From contig CM069436.1 of NCBI GenBank assembly GCA_035610365.1, positions 91,699,912-91,763,911 on the forward strand: DNA of 64,000 nt, written 5' to 3'. Position 1 is the first letter of the stretch. Every line of letters begins with the position of its first letter. The notes under the pieces are model-generated. The model saw nothing but the letters and a program-made list of their open reading frames with translations, searched no databases and had not been told where the DNA came from. The stretch comes from Aquatica leii (Eukaryota; Arthropoda; Insecta; Coleoptera; Lampyridae). The position numbers and the translations under genes were made by a program. Positions 34,800-45,676 of the stretch are shown one piece after another.

Positions 34800-36150
34800 T
34801 ACCCGATGATTTTCTACCCTTTGATGAAAGATCTAGACCTTTTTTCACCATTCTATCGTTGTTCGTCCTTAATATGTCGCTATTCCATTCTAATCTGTTT
34901 TTAACCTATTCATATATTTTTTGTATTCCGCAGCTACGTCTAATATCCTTGCTTCGTATGCGGTTTCTTTTGGTTACGCCCATTATTTTCCTCAGTGTTT
35001 TCATATCGATTGTTTCTAATATTTGTTTGGTCTTTACTGTATCCGATCTTGTATCAACAGCATACATCATGATCAGTCTTATGACTTACTTATATATCTC
35101 GACTTTAGATTCTTTTCTGAGATGTTTGTTGTGCTATCAATTCTTGTGTCAGTGCTTCTTCTTCTTTAGTTTCTTTGTTTACTTTTTTTTCAGCTACGTT
35201 TACTATTATTTGTATGGCGTTAGTTATCTCTTCTGCTGTGTATATAACGTCTTAAAATGTTTCGCTCATGTATCGTCAGATATTTTAGTTGTTTGTACAT
35301 ATTCTTTAAACTCTTTTCTTTGGTTTCATAGCGTTTGCTAAATCTGTTTTTGTTGTCTATATAAATCCTGGTCAAATTGCTTTGTTTATTTTTTCCAGTA
35401 TTTTTTATCGTTCTAATTTTTGAATTTACATTATTTTTAACTTGTTTATATTTTTCGCATTCTTGGTTAATCTGATGTTGCTTGTATTCTAGGATGACTT
35501 TCCTTTTACTTTGCGATGATAGCTTTTTTATTTCTTCACAAAACCACGGTGTTCAGTGTTTTTTTGTTGTACAATGTTTATTTTTCTTGTCCCTGTCGCT
35601 TTTTATACTTTTGCTTCTTTTTTATTTTTGACCACTGGGAATTTGGAGTTTCATTTTTGTGTATTTTGTTATTTCTAATCCACAGGTCTCCTATGGTTTC
35701 ACTTTGTAGCTCTTGTACGTTAAGTTTCTTTTGATATATGGGTTGTCTTAATTTAGTTTTTTGTATTTGCATTCTTAATTGCCATACCAGCTCTCAATAT
35801 CTGATCAGTTCAAGGTTCTGACGTTCGTTATATATATTTGTCTATTTGATATTATGTAATCTATTATTGTACGTTGTCCCCTTGCAATTTGTGATTGAAG
35901 AAACTATTGTTTATCCTTAAATTATTGTCTATACAAAAGTGTATTAACTTGTCCTTGTTGTCGTTATATACCTTTTTGTTGAATCTTTGTTTTACGCCGG
36001 GGACTACATTATCTCCTGTTCAGGCATTTATGTCTCTTGATATGAAGAGCGGATTATGTTGTGGTAGCTCATCTATAGTATCTTGAAGTACTTTATAGAA
36101 TTATTTTTTCTCTGTTTTTGGTTTACAGTCTTTCGGTGCATTACGCAGTA
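34800..36150 (-). pseudogene. EN/RT LINE remnant, endonuclease and C-terminus joined
   Basis: Minus-strand translation of about 35800-36050 gives KLIHFCIDNNLRINNSFF...HKLQGD, matching the late part of APE-type endonucleases of insect LINEs. 35340-35500 gives a Lys-rich linker with CEKYKQVKNN. 34850-35100 gives YAVDTRSDTVKTKQILETID, MKTLRKIMGVTKRNRIRSKD and CGIQKIYE, the typical C-terminal region behind the RT thumb. The polymerase itself is missing between linker and C-terminus. Open frames on the plus strand here (34859-35341 and others) are complements of this fossil. Confidence 0.65.
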
Positions 36151-36227
36151 CCTATTCTTGATGATATGAACTTGAGGTTTTTGATTGCTTCATTATAGTC
36201 TTTTTTATGAGTATACTCACTCTTTTT

Positions 36228-36345
36228 TTAGCTCGTTTTGATTTCTTCATTGCATATCTATTTTTACATAAAATTGATGTGATGGCACAAAGAAACCCGT
36301 TCATAAATACTCCACAATAAATATTGAGTAGCTCGTTTTGATTTC
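36228..36345. repeat. Short insertion flanked by ~19-bp direct repeats
   Basis: TAGCTCGTTTTGATTTCTT occurs at about 36229 and again at about 36329. Between the copies is TTTTTACATAAAATTGATGT and the following GGCACAAAGAAACCCG...AATATT, which recurs at 36997-37066. The layout looks like a short retroposed or copied segment with a target duplication. It may instead be a local duplication. Confidence 0.5.
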
Positions 36346-36536
36346 TTAATTGTGTTATATATTAGTCTCTGAAAACATATCAATTTTGGCTCTTTCCAAT
36401 TCCATAATTATTTCTTGTTCTTTGTGGAACCAATATTCTACGTTTCTAATCTTATTCCTTTCTTTCTTTGTTTACGTTTCTTTTTTGAGTGCTTTCGTTA
36501 CGAACAAAATTACTTTTCCTCTCCATATCCGATAGG

Positions 36537-36553
36537 CCTCTCTCTCTCTCTCT
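36537..36553. repeat. CT microsatellite
   Basis: An uninterrupted run of about eight CT repeats. Confidence 0.85.
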
Positions 36554-36556
36554 GAG

Positions 36557-36770
36557 GTGTGGATTGTGCCACCCAGAGAATGTCTCTTTTTGACTAAATT
36601 TTCATTCTGCTGCTGGTTTTCTCAACACGCTAACGATTTTGCCCGCTGGCAGTATGCTATACCGACCAAAGAAACTTTTCTTTTATATCTGGGCTTAAGA
36701 CTGGCAGTGGTAATTGCTAGGCTACTCAATCCACCCATCGCTACCTCAAGCGGAATTTAAAATGTTTTAT
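36557..36770 (-). other. Possible coding remnant, unidentified
   Basis: The minus strand is open for about 50 codons with KIPLEVAMGGLSSLAI and YKRKVSLVGIAYCQRAKSL, and the region is GC-richer than its surroundings. The plus strand is open as well. I do not recognise a family. It may be another transposon scrap. Confidence 0.2.
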
Positions 36771-36974
36771 AAAGACCATAATGCCAGATCATTATCACCT
36801 CATTGTCTCTGCATAATTTATAACATTAATATAAAATTGTTGTACCGTAAAATAAAGTTTCTTTATAGATTGAAGTATAAACTTTCCCTAATTGATTGAA
36901 TTATGCAACGGCTATTTGTTTTGTAACCATACTGTCATTTTTATTAAATTAACTGTCAAAACTTAACCCCGTAG

Positions 36975-37045
36975 TCCGGGTTTACTTTGTGACACACTTA
37001 TTTTTACATAAAATTTATGTGATGGCACAAAGAAACCCGTTCATA
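36975..37045. repeat. Small hairpin related to the 36228-36345 insertion
   Basis: CGGGTTTACTTTGTGACACAC pairs with GTGATGGCACAAAGAAACCCG. The right arm and its downstream bases are the segment repeated at 36260-36325. This suggests a very small hairpin element, present whole here and as a half there. Confidence 0.55.
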
Positions 37046-37386
37046 AATAGTCTACAATAAATATTATGATATGACATTGAAATAGACCTTTTTTCACAGG
37101 TTGTTGTGACTTTTTGATGATTTTTATAATTTCATGGTCTGTGGTTACTTCGTTTTTGTCCGCTGGGACATTCAACTTTTTTCTTTCTTTTTATCCCCTG
37201 TTGATAGTAGTAACATATTTTGTGCATTTTCAAGATGCTCGGTAAAAGCTAGCAACAACTTTTTTGTTGTTGTTGCTTATGTCATTCTTCTTTTTAATTC
37301 TTCTTTTTTATCTGCAGAACTAGTGAGCATGGTACCAAACACCTACACTTATATGATTCTAAATTAACACTGATAATCATCTTTCA

Positions 37387-38116
37387 TCGTCTTTCTTACT
37401 TAGATTTTTATTTATTCTTTGATATATTATTTTAGCATACAACGGTTCTATCGGTCTTAGCACTGCAATGCTATCTATAATTTTGACATTTATTTTTCTT
37501 CTCTTTTTGTTTTGAATGTTAGAGATCTAACCGATTTTTCACTTTTCGGCTATTGGTTGTTTTTGTAGCTGTGCGAGATTCTCAAATATTTTTGGTGCGT
37601 TCTTAAATAGTTCTGTTGGGATTTCCCATGGTCTAGGAGCTTTGCCGTTTCTAAACTTTTTTACGGCATTTTGGATTTCTTATGCTGTTATTAATGCTCG
37701 TTCTTCTTGATCTGATTCACTTCTATCTTTTTCTAGTAGTGTGTTATAATAGTTAACCCATGTTATTTGTAGGTTTACTTTAATTTTGTCATTTTTTCTT
37801 ACTTTAGTTGGTGAGTTATGCTATACTTTTGCATTTTGGTTGTATACAAGTTACGCCTTACATTTTTGATTTGTAATTTTTTTTTAAATTGTATTCACAT
37901 CGTTCATCAAACTCGCAGTTTTTCTTCAAGTTGCATTATCTATTCTACTTTTTTAACTTAGCGGTTTATTTAAAAAAAAATAATTTATACTGTTTGACGA
38001 AGAACTTAGCTCAAGTTTGAAAGCTCGTTTGTAAATTGTATTAAATAAATATATACACTACTTACGCTAAAAAAATAAATTTTAGTGTCATAAGTTTATC
38101 ATTTTAAGGTTCTTAT
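37387..38116. repeat. Composite repeat, copy 2
   Basis: Same content and order as 31814-32560, including the minus-strand NGKAPRPWEIPTELFKN block and the CTGTTTGACGAAGAACTTAG tail. Flanks differ on both sides, so this is a repeat rather than an assembly artefact at this scale. The distance between copies is about 5.57 kb. Confidence 0.75.
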
Positions 38117-39957
38117 ACACATAGTACAGTTAATTTTGGTTTGTTTAGTTTTATTGTTTTTAATTATTTGTTCTCAATATGACAAGTTTGTTCATTTTTT
38201 TTAAATCCCGTTTAATCAGACACTCTCTTGAACAGAGGAATATAGTCTTCGATTGATTTACTTTGTTTTTGTTAACACTAAATCTATTTAAGACAGATAA
38301 TGTTACCAATTCACACTTCTAGTAACATAAAACTGTATGTGTTTAGTTTTGTTAATTTTCGTTCAAGTTTTGAAAATCTATGACTCTTTTCAACTTCACG
38401 AAAATGACAAAGGACTATTAATTTATCACAATAAAATATTAAAACATTTAAGTGTAAATTTGCTTCTAAAGTATATTCCAGCTAGTCTACCAAGCTAGTA
38501 GTCCTTGATCTTAATATTATTGAGCAAACTGTAGACATCGCAATAAGATTTTATTGTTTTTATACGAGACAAAGTTACGTAAGCGCTTTTGCCAAATTCC
38601 ACAGTTGAAATTTGTTTCCAGGATTGGTCCTCCAAACTTAAACGTAATTTAAACATCTGATCGTTTTAAAAGCTCATAAAGACACAGTTTGCAGTTGTTG
38701 GACTGAGAGCGTTGCTTAAATCGACATATATTTGGAAGTCAACATTATACAGGTGCATTTAGTAATTAAAGTGCCATACTATGTAGACACGCAGTGTTTA
38801 ATTTACTTCTTGTAGAGTAGACACCTACAATCGTTAGTGCAGTTATACAAGACACTTTTTCGAATTGGTTATAGATGAACCTAATTTAAGATATCTTCTT
38901 ATGAAAAGTAATTACTGAATATGTGAAACAAATAACACGAAATATACGGTTACGACTAGCAAATAATCAAATATTTAAAGATTTTCGATCCAAGTTGGTA
39001 GATACATTCAGTAAAAATGACTAAAATATTTGTCTAGCTTTTCCTAACAACTTAATATGTCAACGTTTTAAAAGCCAAAATCCAAATAACTCGATGGCTT
39101 TGCATCGTTTCTTTTTTATGGTAATGAACTAAATGAATTATTGAAGTTAAGTCTTTTAGTATTGATCTTTTTATTTAGACTAAATGTAATAATATTTTTA
39201 ACATATGAATTATTTGAAAGAAACAATGTTTCTTCTACTTTATGACCTAATTTCGAAATCGATACGATAAACATCTGTTGTAAGTACTTAATGACTTGTA
39301 AAGTAATCCTATGACATTCAACAATTAATTTGAGACAAATTATAACTACTGAAATAGGACTACAAAACTTTATTTAGAAAACGTCCTTGTTGTCGCGTCT
39401 TAAACACATATAAAAGCCAATAAACACTCTAATTAGAAATTATAGTTCATGTTTAATGAGATGCGATGCATGTGTTCTATTAAATAAATAAAATCAAAAA
39501 AATAAAATTAACTTGTGTGAATTTTAATAACAATATAATAAGTAAATTTTGCAAATGTAATGCTCTATAAAATTATCTATAATAATATAAGTATACAAGG
39601 TGTTAAAATTGAATTTTTTGCATTCTACTTATGCGAACGGATTCTTGTCAGATAAAATATCATAAATCTTGGTACTATACTTTTACTAAATTTGCAACTA
39701 ATTTTATTGGCATTTTTAAATTACATGAAAGATTTTTTTAACTTGCTAAATTATGTAAAACTTATTATTCTTCTATGTATGCAACTTGATATATTTTCAG
39801 TTCTTTGTTTATCGATTCTTTCGCTTCTTACGAAAGTAGACAAAACGTCAACTACATACAATAAATACGATTTTTTTAGAATGCAAATTATTAAAAAGAT
39901 GACATTCTTCTTCATAAGTTCTAACGCGATTACCAAATCCGACCATCATTAAAATAT
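38117..39957. other. AT-rich stretch without recognisable features
   Basis: Open frames at 39692-39952 are Leu/Ile-rich by composition, and both strands are open. No motif or repeat recognised. It forms the left flank of the Ty3/Gypsy element, ending in ATAT. Confidence 0.6.
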
Positions 39958-40040
39958 TGAAACGTTCGAGAAGTTATTTGCAAATGCAAGAGTCCTCTAG
40001 AAGCTGTTATCCATCTTCTAGAAGATATACCGAAAAATAG

Positions 40041-40056
40041 GGAACACTCGAGAAGG
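40041..40056 (+). promoter_or_regulatory. Heat-shock-element-like triplet in LTR
   Basis: GGAACACTCGAGAAGG matches the GAAnnTTCnnGAA pattern with one mismatch (CTC for TTC). Further dyads TTCGAGAA (39965-39972), TCTAGAAG (39996-40003) and TTCTAGAA (40016-40023) lie upstream. Binding by heat shock factor is inferred from pattern only. Confidence 0.5.
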
Positions 40057-40069
40057 ATTTGCAAACGTG

Positions 40070-40103
40070 TATAAATACCGAAGAGAGAAATCGTAGGTCA
40101 GTT
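40070..40103 (+). promoter_or_regulatory. LTR core promoter: TATA box and initiator
   Basis: TATAAATA at 40070-40077 and an arthropod-type initiator TCAGTT at 40098-40103 place the likely start near 40100, 30 bp downstream of the TATA box. The same pair is present in the 3' LTR (about 46250 and 46279). Confidence 0.65.
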
Positions 40104-40197
40104 ATTGCAGTAATGCGAATACAGCAGTGTTAAGAAGATTATGTGAGTCGAAATAAATAAGTCGTTAGCACGTGTGAGATAAACCTACAGTGAATAA

Positions 40198-41492
40198 TCG
40201 CGTACGTGATTTTAGTGTAAACAATTGTGTGAAGCTATCCGCGGACCTTATCTTATCTTCTTGTAAGTGATATAAATTATAGTGTAAATGTTTTTATTAA
40301 ATATTAATAGATATAATTAGTTCCGTAAATTTAGAAGTGTACATATTTCTAGTATAAGTAAAACATCGTTTTAGTCGTTTAAATAAATTAGTAGTTAATA
40401 ATAAAATCGTTAACAATTGGTGTACGGTGTGGAGTTTGCGATTTTTATAAGTGTAAATGCCATTAAGTAATCTAATATCGCTCCCGTAATAAAAACATTG
40501 TTTTGCGTAAAGAATTAAAACTTTAGTTCGCATGTTTGTTTATAGCATTTAATCTGGGCTGTTCGTTTCGTTAAACCAGTGTCGGGCTTGATTAAAATTT
40601 AGTGTTATTAAATTTTGTTTTAAATTATTATTCGTCTTATATTTAAATTTATGCCGGTGACGCGTTTCCAAAAAGTTAAAATGGATGCAAAACTATTTGA
40701 ATTTCTTGAATCAATAAAAATTGTCAAGAATCGATAAATCGAAAAATGGAAGAAAATTCGCAGAAACTAGAAGAAAAGTTTTACGAAAATTCACAGAAAA
40801 TTGAAGAAAAACTGTCGGAAAATTCTAGAAAAATGGAAGAAAATTCGCGTACGTGATTTTAGTGTAAACAATTGTGTGAAGCTATCCGCGGACCTTATCT
40901 TATCTTCTTGTAAGTGATATAAATTATAGTGTAAATGTTTTTATTAAATATTAATAGAAATAATTAGTTCCGTAAATTTAGAAGTGTACATATTTCTAGT
41001 ATAAGTAAAACATCGTTTTAGTCGTTTAAATAAATTAGTAGTTAATAATAAAATCGTTAACAATTGGTGTACGGTGTGGAGTTCGCAATTTTTATAGGTG
41101 TAAATGCCATTAAGTAATCTAATATCGCTCCCGTAATAAAAACATTGTTTTGCGTAAAAAATTAAAACTTTAGTTCGCATGTTTGTTTATAGCATTGAAT
41201 CTGGGCTGTTCGTTTCGTTAAACCAGTGTCGGGCTTGATTAAAATTTAGTGTTATTAAATTTTGTTTTAAATTATTATTCGTCTTATATTTAAATTTATG
41301 CCGGTGACGCGTTTCCAAAAAGTTAAAATGGATGCAAAACTATTTGAATTTCTTGAATCAATAAAAATTGTCAAGAATCGATAAATAGAAAAATGGAAGA
41401 AAATTCGCAGAAACTAGAAGAAAAGTTTTACGAAAATTCACAGAAAATTGAAGAAAAACTGTCGGAAAATTCTAGAAAAATGGAAGAAGAAA
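40198..41492. repeat. Tandem duplication of LTR end, leader and gag start
   Basis: Two 647-bp units: 40201-40847 and 40848-41492. Each runs from CGTACGTGATTTTAGTG inside the LTR through the leader to the start of gag. Evidence includes gag ATGs at 40746 and 41393 and identical minus-strand frames at 40297 and 40944. The junction carries TTCG shared by both sides. The first gag copy is cut after about 35 codons. Confidence 0.9.
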
Positions 41493-42288
41493 TACGAGCG
41501 AGCATGGAAAATCAAATAAAGACTATTGAGGAACAGATACAAGTTAGTGTAGGAAACCAAATCAAAATTGTGCAAGAGGAAACCCAAGCAAATATGTTAA
41601 ATTTAAAAGAAGAAATTTGCGAATCTATGAATGAGAAAATGGAAGCAATAGAGGACAAACTAGAAGACAGAATGAAACTGCTTGAAGAAAGAATAAATCG
41701 ATTGAATTGTCACGGCAAAGGAAGCGTCACGAGTGAAGATTTAATAATGGACCATCGAGAAGAAAACACTCACAAGTTCAAAGTTGTACCACCGAATTTT
41801 GATGGTAAAGTTCCATGGTCAACCTACTAAAAGCAGTTTGAAGCCGCAGCTACTGCTAATGGTTGGAGCAACAAGCAGAAAGCGACGTCTTTAATAGTGT
41901 CCTTATGGGGAGAAGCGCTTGGAATTTTACAAACTACGAATTTTTAATTTCACGTTTAGAAATGAGATATGGGGATGCTCATCTTCAACAAGTGTACCAG
42001 GCTCAAATTAAAAGTCGGGTTCAGAAAGCTGCCGAAAGTCTTCAAGAGTTTGAGACCGACATCGCCAGATTAACACGGCTTGCGTATCCTACAGGACCAG
42101 ACACCTTCTTGGAGCAGTTGGCGATGCAAACCTTTGTAGACGGCCTCAGAGACCGAAGACATTGGATGACGCTTTGGTGCATGCTTTGGAGTTTGAAGCA
42201 GCAAAACAAGCATCGCAACGAGATGGTCATAGACTCTGCTGTGCTGCAGAAGTACCCGCGCAGACACTGGAAAGCATCGAGGAGATAG
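41393..42288 (+). pseudogene. Gypsy gag, coiled-coil N-terminus, broken
   Basis: Structural polyprotein. The N-terminal 110 residues are a heptad-like coiled coil rich in Glu/Lys (KLEEKFYENSQKIEEKL and so on). The capsid-like part follows with FKVVPPNFDGKVPWSTY (41765-41830), where a stop interrupts, then ISRLEMRYGDAHLQQVY and LAYPTGPDTFLEQLAMQTFV (41863-42160). An upstream MPVTRFQKVKMDAKLFEFLE segment in both duplicated leaders looks like the original start, now out of frame by one base. The ATG at 41393 is simply the first one in the surviving frame. Confidence 0.75.
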
Positions 42289-43295
42289 CGCGACGAATAC
42301 TTCAAGAAAGAGAAGTGACAACTTTGAACTGCGACGAAATAGGTCATGTACGACGACATCGTACTAAACCTAAGAAGAGGACAAGAAGAGCACTCGAAAA
42401 TTTGGAACGAGGCAAGCAAAAGAGACAAAAAGTAATCTCATCTAGTCAGACTCCGAAGATTACAATCCAAATGGCATCGCCTAGGGAGCAATTTCAAAGC
42501 ATTTATCTCGATGGAAAGATCAATGGGAGAAGCGTCCAGTTACTGGTTGACACAGGAGCGACGAAAACCATCATTCGTCCTGACATGTTAGTGGAAAACG
42601 AGAAGACATCACCAGTAACAGTACGACTTCGAACGGCGACGGGCGACGAAATACCTACTCACGGACAAGTCAAAGTAACCATTGGTTTGGGAAATAGGGT
42701 ACTCGACCATCAAGTACTGGTAGCCGACATCACGGAAGAAGTTATCCTGGGAATGGACGTGATAAAAAAGTATGGGTTCCATTTGGATATGAGGAACGAT
42801 GTCTTGAAGATCGACAATGAAGAAATTCCTTTTCATTCGTCAGAGAAGGCAGCCGTGCGAGTCTTATTGAGTGAAGACGTGACCCTGCCTGCAAGGACTG
42901 AAAGTGTGGTGATGGCATGCCTGGATGGAAGTCTCCGGGAAGGCTACATACGCGCGATTGAACCTGTAACGTTGAAAAAGAAGACCGTGGTAGGCCAATG
43001 CACGCCAGTATCACAAATTGTGAGATGCGTAAAGTCGAACGAAGATACGTCGCCGAAGAAGTGTCTACAACATCTATTGGACATTCTTACCACCAAATGC
43101 GAAAACCTCAACCAAGACCAACTGGCTAAAGTTAAAGTGTTGATCCAAGAGTACCAAGATGTGTTCGCGCTGGAGAGTGGCTCCAAAGGAAGAACTAACG
43201 TGGTGAAACATAAAATTAATACCGGAGACGGTCGGCCGATACGACAACATCCACGCAGACTTCTTTTGCATAAAGAGAAGAAGCCGAACAAATAA
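42162..43295 (+). pseudogene. Gypsy gag end, zinc knuckle remnant, protease, RT start
   Basis: The frame starts inside gag (ALVHALEFEAAKQAS). CDEIGHVRRH is a damaged CCHC knuckle lacking its first and last Cys. The retropepsin follows: VQLLVDTGATKTIIRP with the catalytic DTGA, and EEVILGMDVIKKYGFHL. After a linker, VFALESGSKGRTNVVKHKIN and GRPIRQHPRRL mark the beginning of reverse transcriptase. A frameshift at about 43265 ends the frame. Confidence 0.8.
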
Positions 43296-43354
43296 TTACG
43301 GATATGGAGAGAGAAGGCGTGGTTGAACCTTAAAGTAGCCCATGGGCATCTCCA

Positions 43355-43994
43355 GTGGTACTCGTAAAAAAGAAGGATGGATCAACGAGGTTTTGCGTAG
43401 ACTACAGGCAGCTAAACGACGTGACCAAAAAGGACAGCTACTTTTTACTAAGAATTGACGATACGCTAGACACCCTGTCAGGATCCCAGTGGTTTTCTTC
43501 GTTAGATTTAAAGAGTGGATACTGGCAGGTACAATTAGAACCCAAGGATTCTGAAAAAAACTGCTTTTACGATAGGAACTGGTTTGTGGCAGTTTACTGT
43601 AATGCTCTTCGGCCTGTGTAACGCTTTTGCAACGTTCGAGCGTTTGATGGAGACCATCTTGCGCGGATTGTCTTGAAAGGCGTGCTTGGTTTACCTGGAC
43701 GACGTGATCGTGGTTTGAAGGTCGTTTGAAGAACACTTGAACAACTTGAAGGAAGTGTTCCAGCGATTACGTGGGGCTAACCTCAAACTGAGCCCAAAGA
43801 AGTGCCGCGTATTTAAGAAGGAAGTGCAATACCTTGGCCACGTCGTATCTAGAGATGGAGTAAAGGCTGACCCAGACAAAATCCGAGCAGTGCAAGCATG
43901 GCCAAGACCAATCGACAAACATCAGGTCCGAAGTTTCCTTGGGTTGTGCACTTATTATAGAAGATTTTTCCCCGGATTTGCTAATATTGCCTAA
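43355..43994 (+). pseudogene. Gypsy reverse transcriptase
   Basis: [20 protein letters not shown], then [15 protein letters not shown] with the first catalytic Asp. A frameshift follows; [15 protein letters not shown] and YLDDVIVV (YLDD at 43692-43703) are read in the next frame between stops. From 43737: LKLSPKKCRVFKKEVQYLGH, VSRDGVKADPDKIRAVQAW and VRSFLGLCTYYRRFFPGFA, the connection to RNase H. Catalytic Asp residues are present. Stops at 43673 and 43715 region are disabling. Confidence 0.85.
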
Positions 43995-44096
43995 CCATTG
44001 ACAAAATTAACCGAAGAAAAAGCAGAATTTAGATGGAATGAAGACTGCGAAAATTCTTTTAACTAACTAAAACAAGCCCTAGTCACTTCGCAGATT

Positions 44097-45452
44097 TTGA
44101 GTTATTCAAGAGAAGATGGAAAGTTTATTTTGGATACCGACGCAAGCAATCTGGCCATAGGCGCGGTTGTTTTGCAGGTTCAAGATGGACAAAAAACAGT
44201 TATCGCGTATTTTAGCAAGGTTTTGTCCAGGCCAGAAAGGAATTATTGCGTGTCTAGAAGGGAGCTGTTAGCAGTCGTTAAGTCTATCAAACATTTCTAC
44301 AAGTATTTGTATGGACGAAAATTTTTACTGAGAACAGACCACGCCGCTTTAAAATGGCTACTACTGCAGTTCCGTAATCCAGACAGACTACAATTGGTAG
44401 TGCCGAAGAGCAGGGTGTCAGAAGTGTTGAAGCATCTCTACAATGGAACATCAGGAGGACACTTTGGCATTAAGAAGACGTTTGGTAAAGTGCGAGAACG
44501 ATTGTACTGGATGAACTGCAAAGAGGACGTCATGAAATGGTGCCGTAAATGCACAGTCTGCGCATCAGGAAATAGTCCAGCGAGAAAGCGCAAAGCACCC
44601 ATGAAGCAACACAACGTAGGAAGCCCTTTGGAAATAGTAGCGATTGACATCGCAGGGCCGTTCCCAGAATCGGATTCGGGAAATAAATACATCTTGGTGG
44701 CGATGGATTATTTCACGAAATCGACTGAGGCTTACGCCATACCCAATCAGGAAGCAGCTACAGTCGCAGACGTATTGGTAAAAGAGTTTTTCTGCCGGTT
44801 TGGAGTTCCGTTGGAATTACACTCCGATCAAGGCCGCAATTTTGAGTCCGGGCTGTTTCAAGAAGTTTGTCGACTGTTGGGAATTAAGAAAACTAGGACA
44901 ACGCCTTTCCATCCTCAATCTGATGGCATGGTTGAACGGATAAGTCGAACAATGAACAAGTACTTAGCCAAGGTAGTGTCCGAACACCAAAGAGACTGGG
45001 ATCAGTACTTGCACCTTTTCTTAATGGCATACCGATCATCCGTTCACAAAAACGCAGGCCAAACACCATCCTGTGTCATGCTCGGTCGTGAAATACGATT
45101 ACCATGCGATCTTCAATTTGGACGAAGACCGGAAGAAGAAGTTGCTGGAGAAGATTACGTCAGCAAGCTGACCAAGAGACTAGACAAAGTACATGAAGAG
45201 GTCCGTAATAACACACAAATTGCCAGCGACAGGATGAAAACAAGATATATGACGTCAAGGCACAAAATGGTGGGTTTCAACCTGGCGATATTGTCTGGTT
45301 GTATAACCCTCAAAGGAGACGTGGTTTGTCGCCGAAGCTGCAAAGGCAATGGGAGGGCCCCTATGAAGTCGTTCAGCGTATTAACGACGTCATATAACGC
45401 ATCTGAAAACCGCCCAGAGGCAAGCCAAAAGTGGTCCACATCGATCGCCTAG
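44097..45452 (+). pseudogene. Gypsy RNase H fused to integrase by internal deletion
   Basis: RNase H: FILDTDASNLAIGAVVLQ, ERNYCVSRRELLAVVKSIKH, FLLRTDHAALKWLL. At about 44383 the frame passes directly into RLQLVVPKSRVSEVLKHLYN, so the end of RNase H and the tether are missing, although the frame stays open. Integrase: H-x-H...C-x-x-C zinc domain (GGHFGIKKTF, CRKCTVCAS), catalytic IVAIDIAGPFP, HSDQGRNFES and PFHPQSDGMVERI (D, D, E all present). A frameshift near 45270 separates the GPY/F-like QWEGPYEVV and VVHIDRLAPF. Confidence 0.88.
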
Positions 45453-45676
45453 CCCCGTTTGCTGGCGATAACCACAATACGCAAGTCCAAGTCCGAACCA
45501 GAGTAATAAGTAGCAGAACCCGGAATCCAATTAAAGAAATGAAGTTCGAGAAGTTCATGAACTTATACGGAGGTTTTGGAAAAGCTAGGTTCGGAGTTAC
45601 TACCGAGGAAAAAACAAGACCTGTTCCGGACACAAAAAGATTACGCCATCGCACATTGCGTGAGCGACGATCTTGA
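45431..45676 (+). pseudogene. Integrase C-terminal tail and linker
   Basis: VVHIDRLAPFAGDN closes the chromodomain-less integrase C-terminus typical of Gypsy. It is followed by RTRNPIKEMKFEKFMNLYGG and FGKARFGVTTEE, which probably begins the extra macro-like domain before the frame shifts at about 45610. No separate ATG for the next module is obvious, so it may have been translated as part of pol or after a shift. Confidence 0.65.

Larger units (their letters stand above)
39958..40415 (+). repeat. 5' LTR
   Basis: 458 bp, TG...CA. Compared with the 3' LTR it has about 30 extra bases around TCTAGAAGCTGTTATCCATC and one extra A before the terminal CA. It contains the presumed promoter (TATAAATA, initiator) and heat-shock-like dyads. 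The primer binding site should begin at 40416 (ATTGGTGTACGG); the tRNA is not assigned. Confidence 0.88.

Noticed and set aside
34859..35341. 160-codon hydrophobic plus-strand frame resembling a membrane protein
   Set aside because: The minus strand of the same bases encodes a recognisable LINE C-terminus (RSDTVKTKQILETID); the hydrophobic plus reading is its shadow.
40297..41180. Two near-identical minus-strand 78-codon frames inside the LTR/leader duplication
   Set aside because: They are antisense to the LTR and leader, duplicated with it, and show no protein features.
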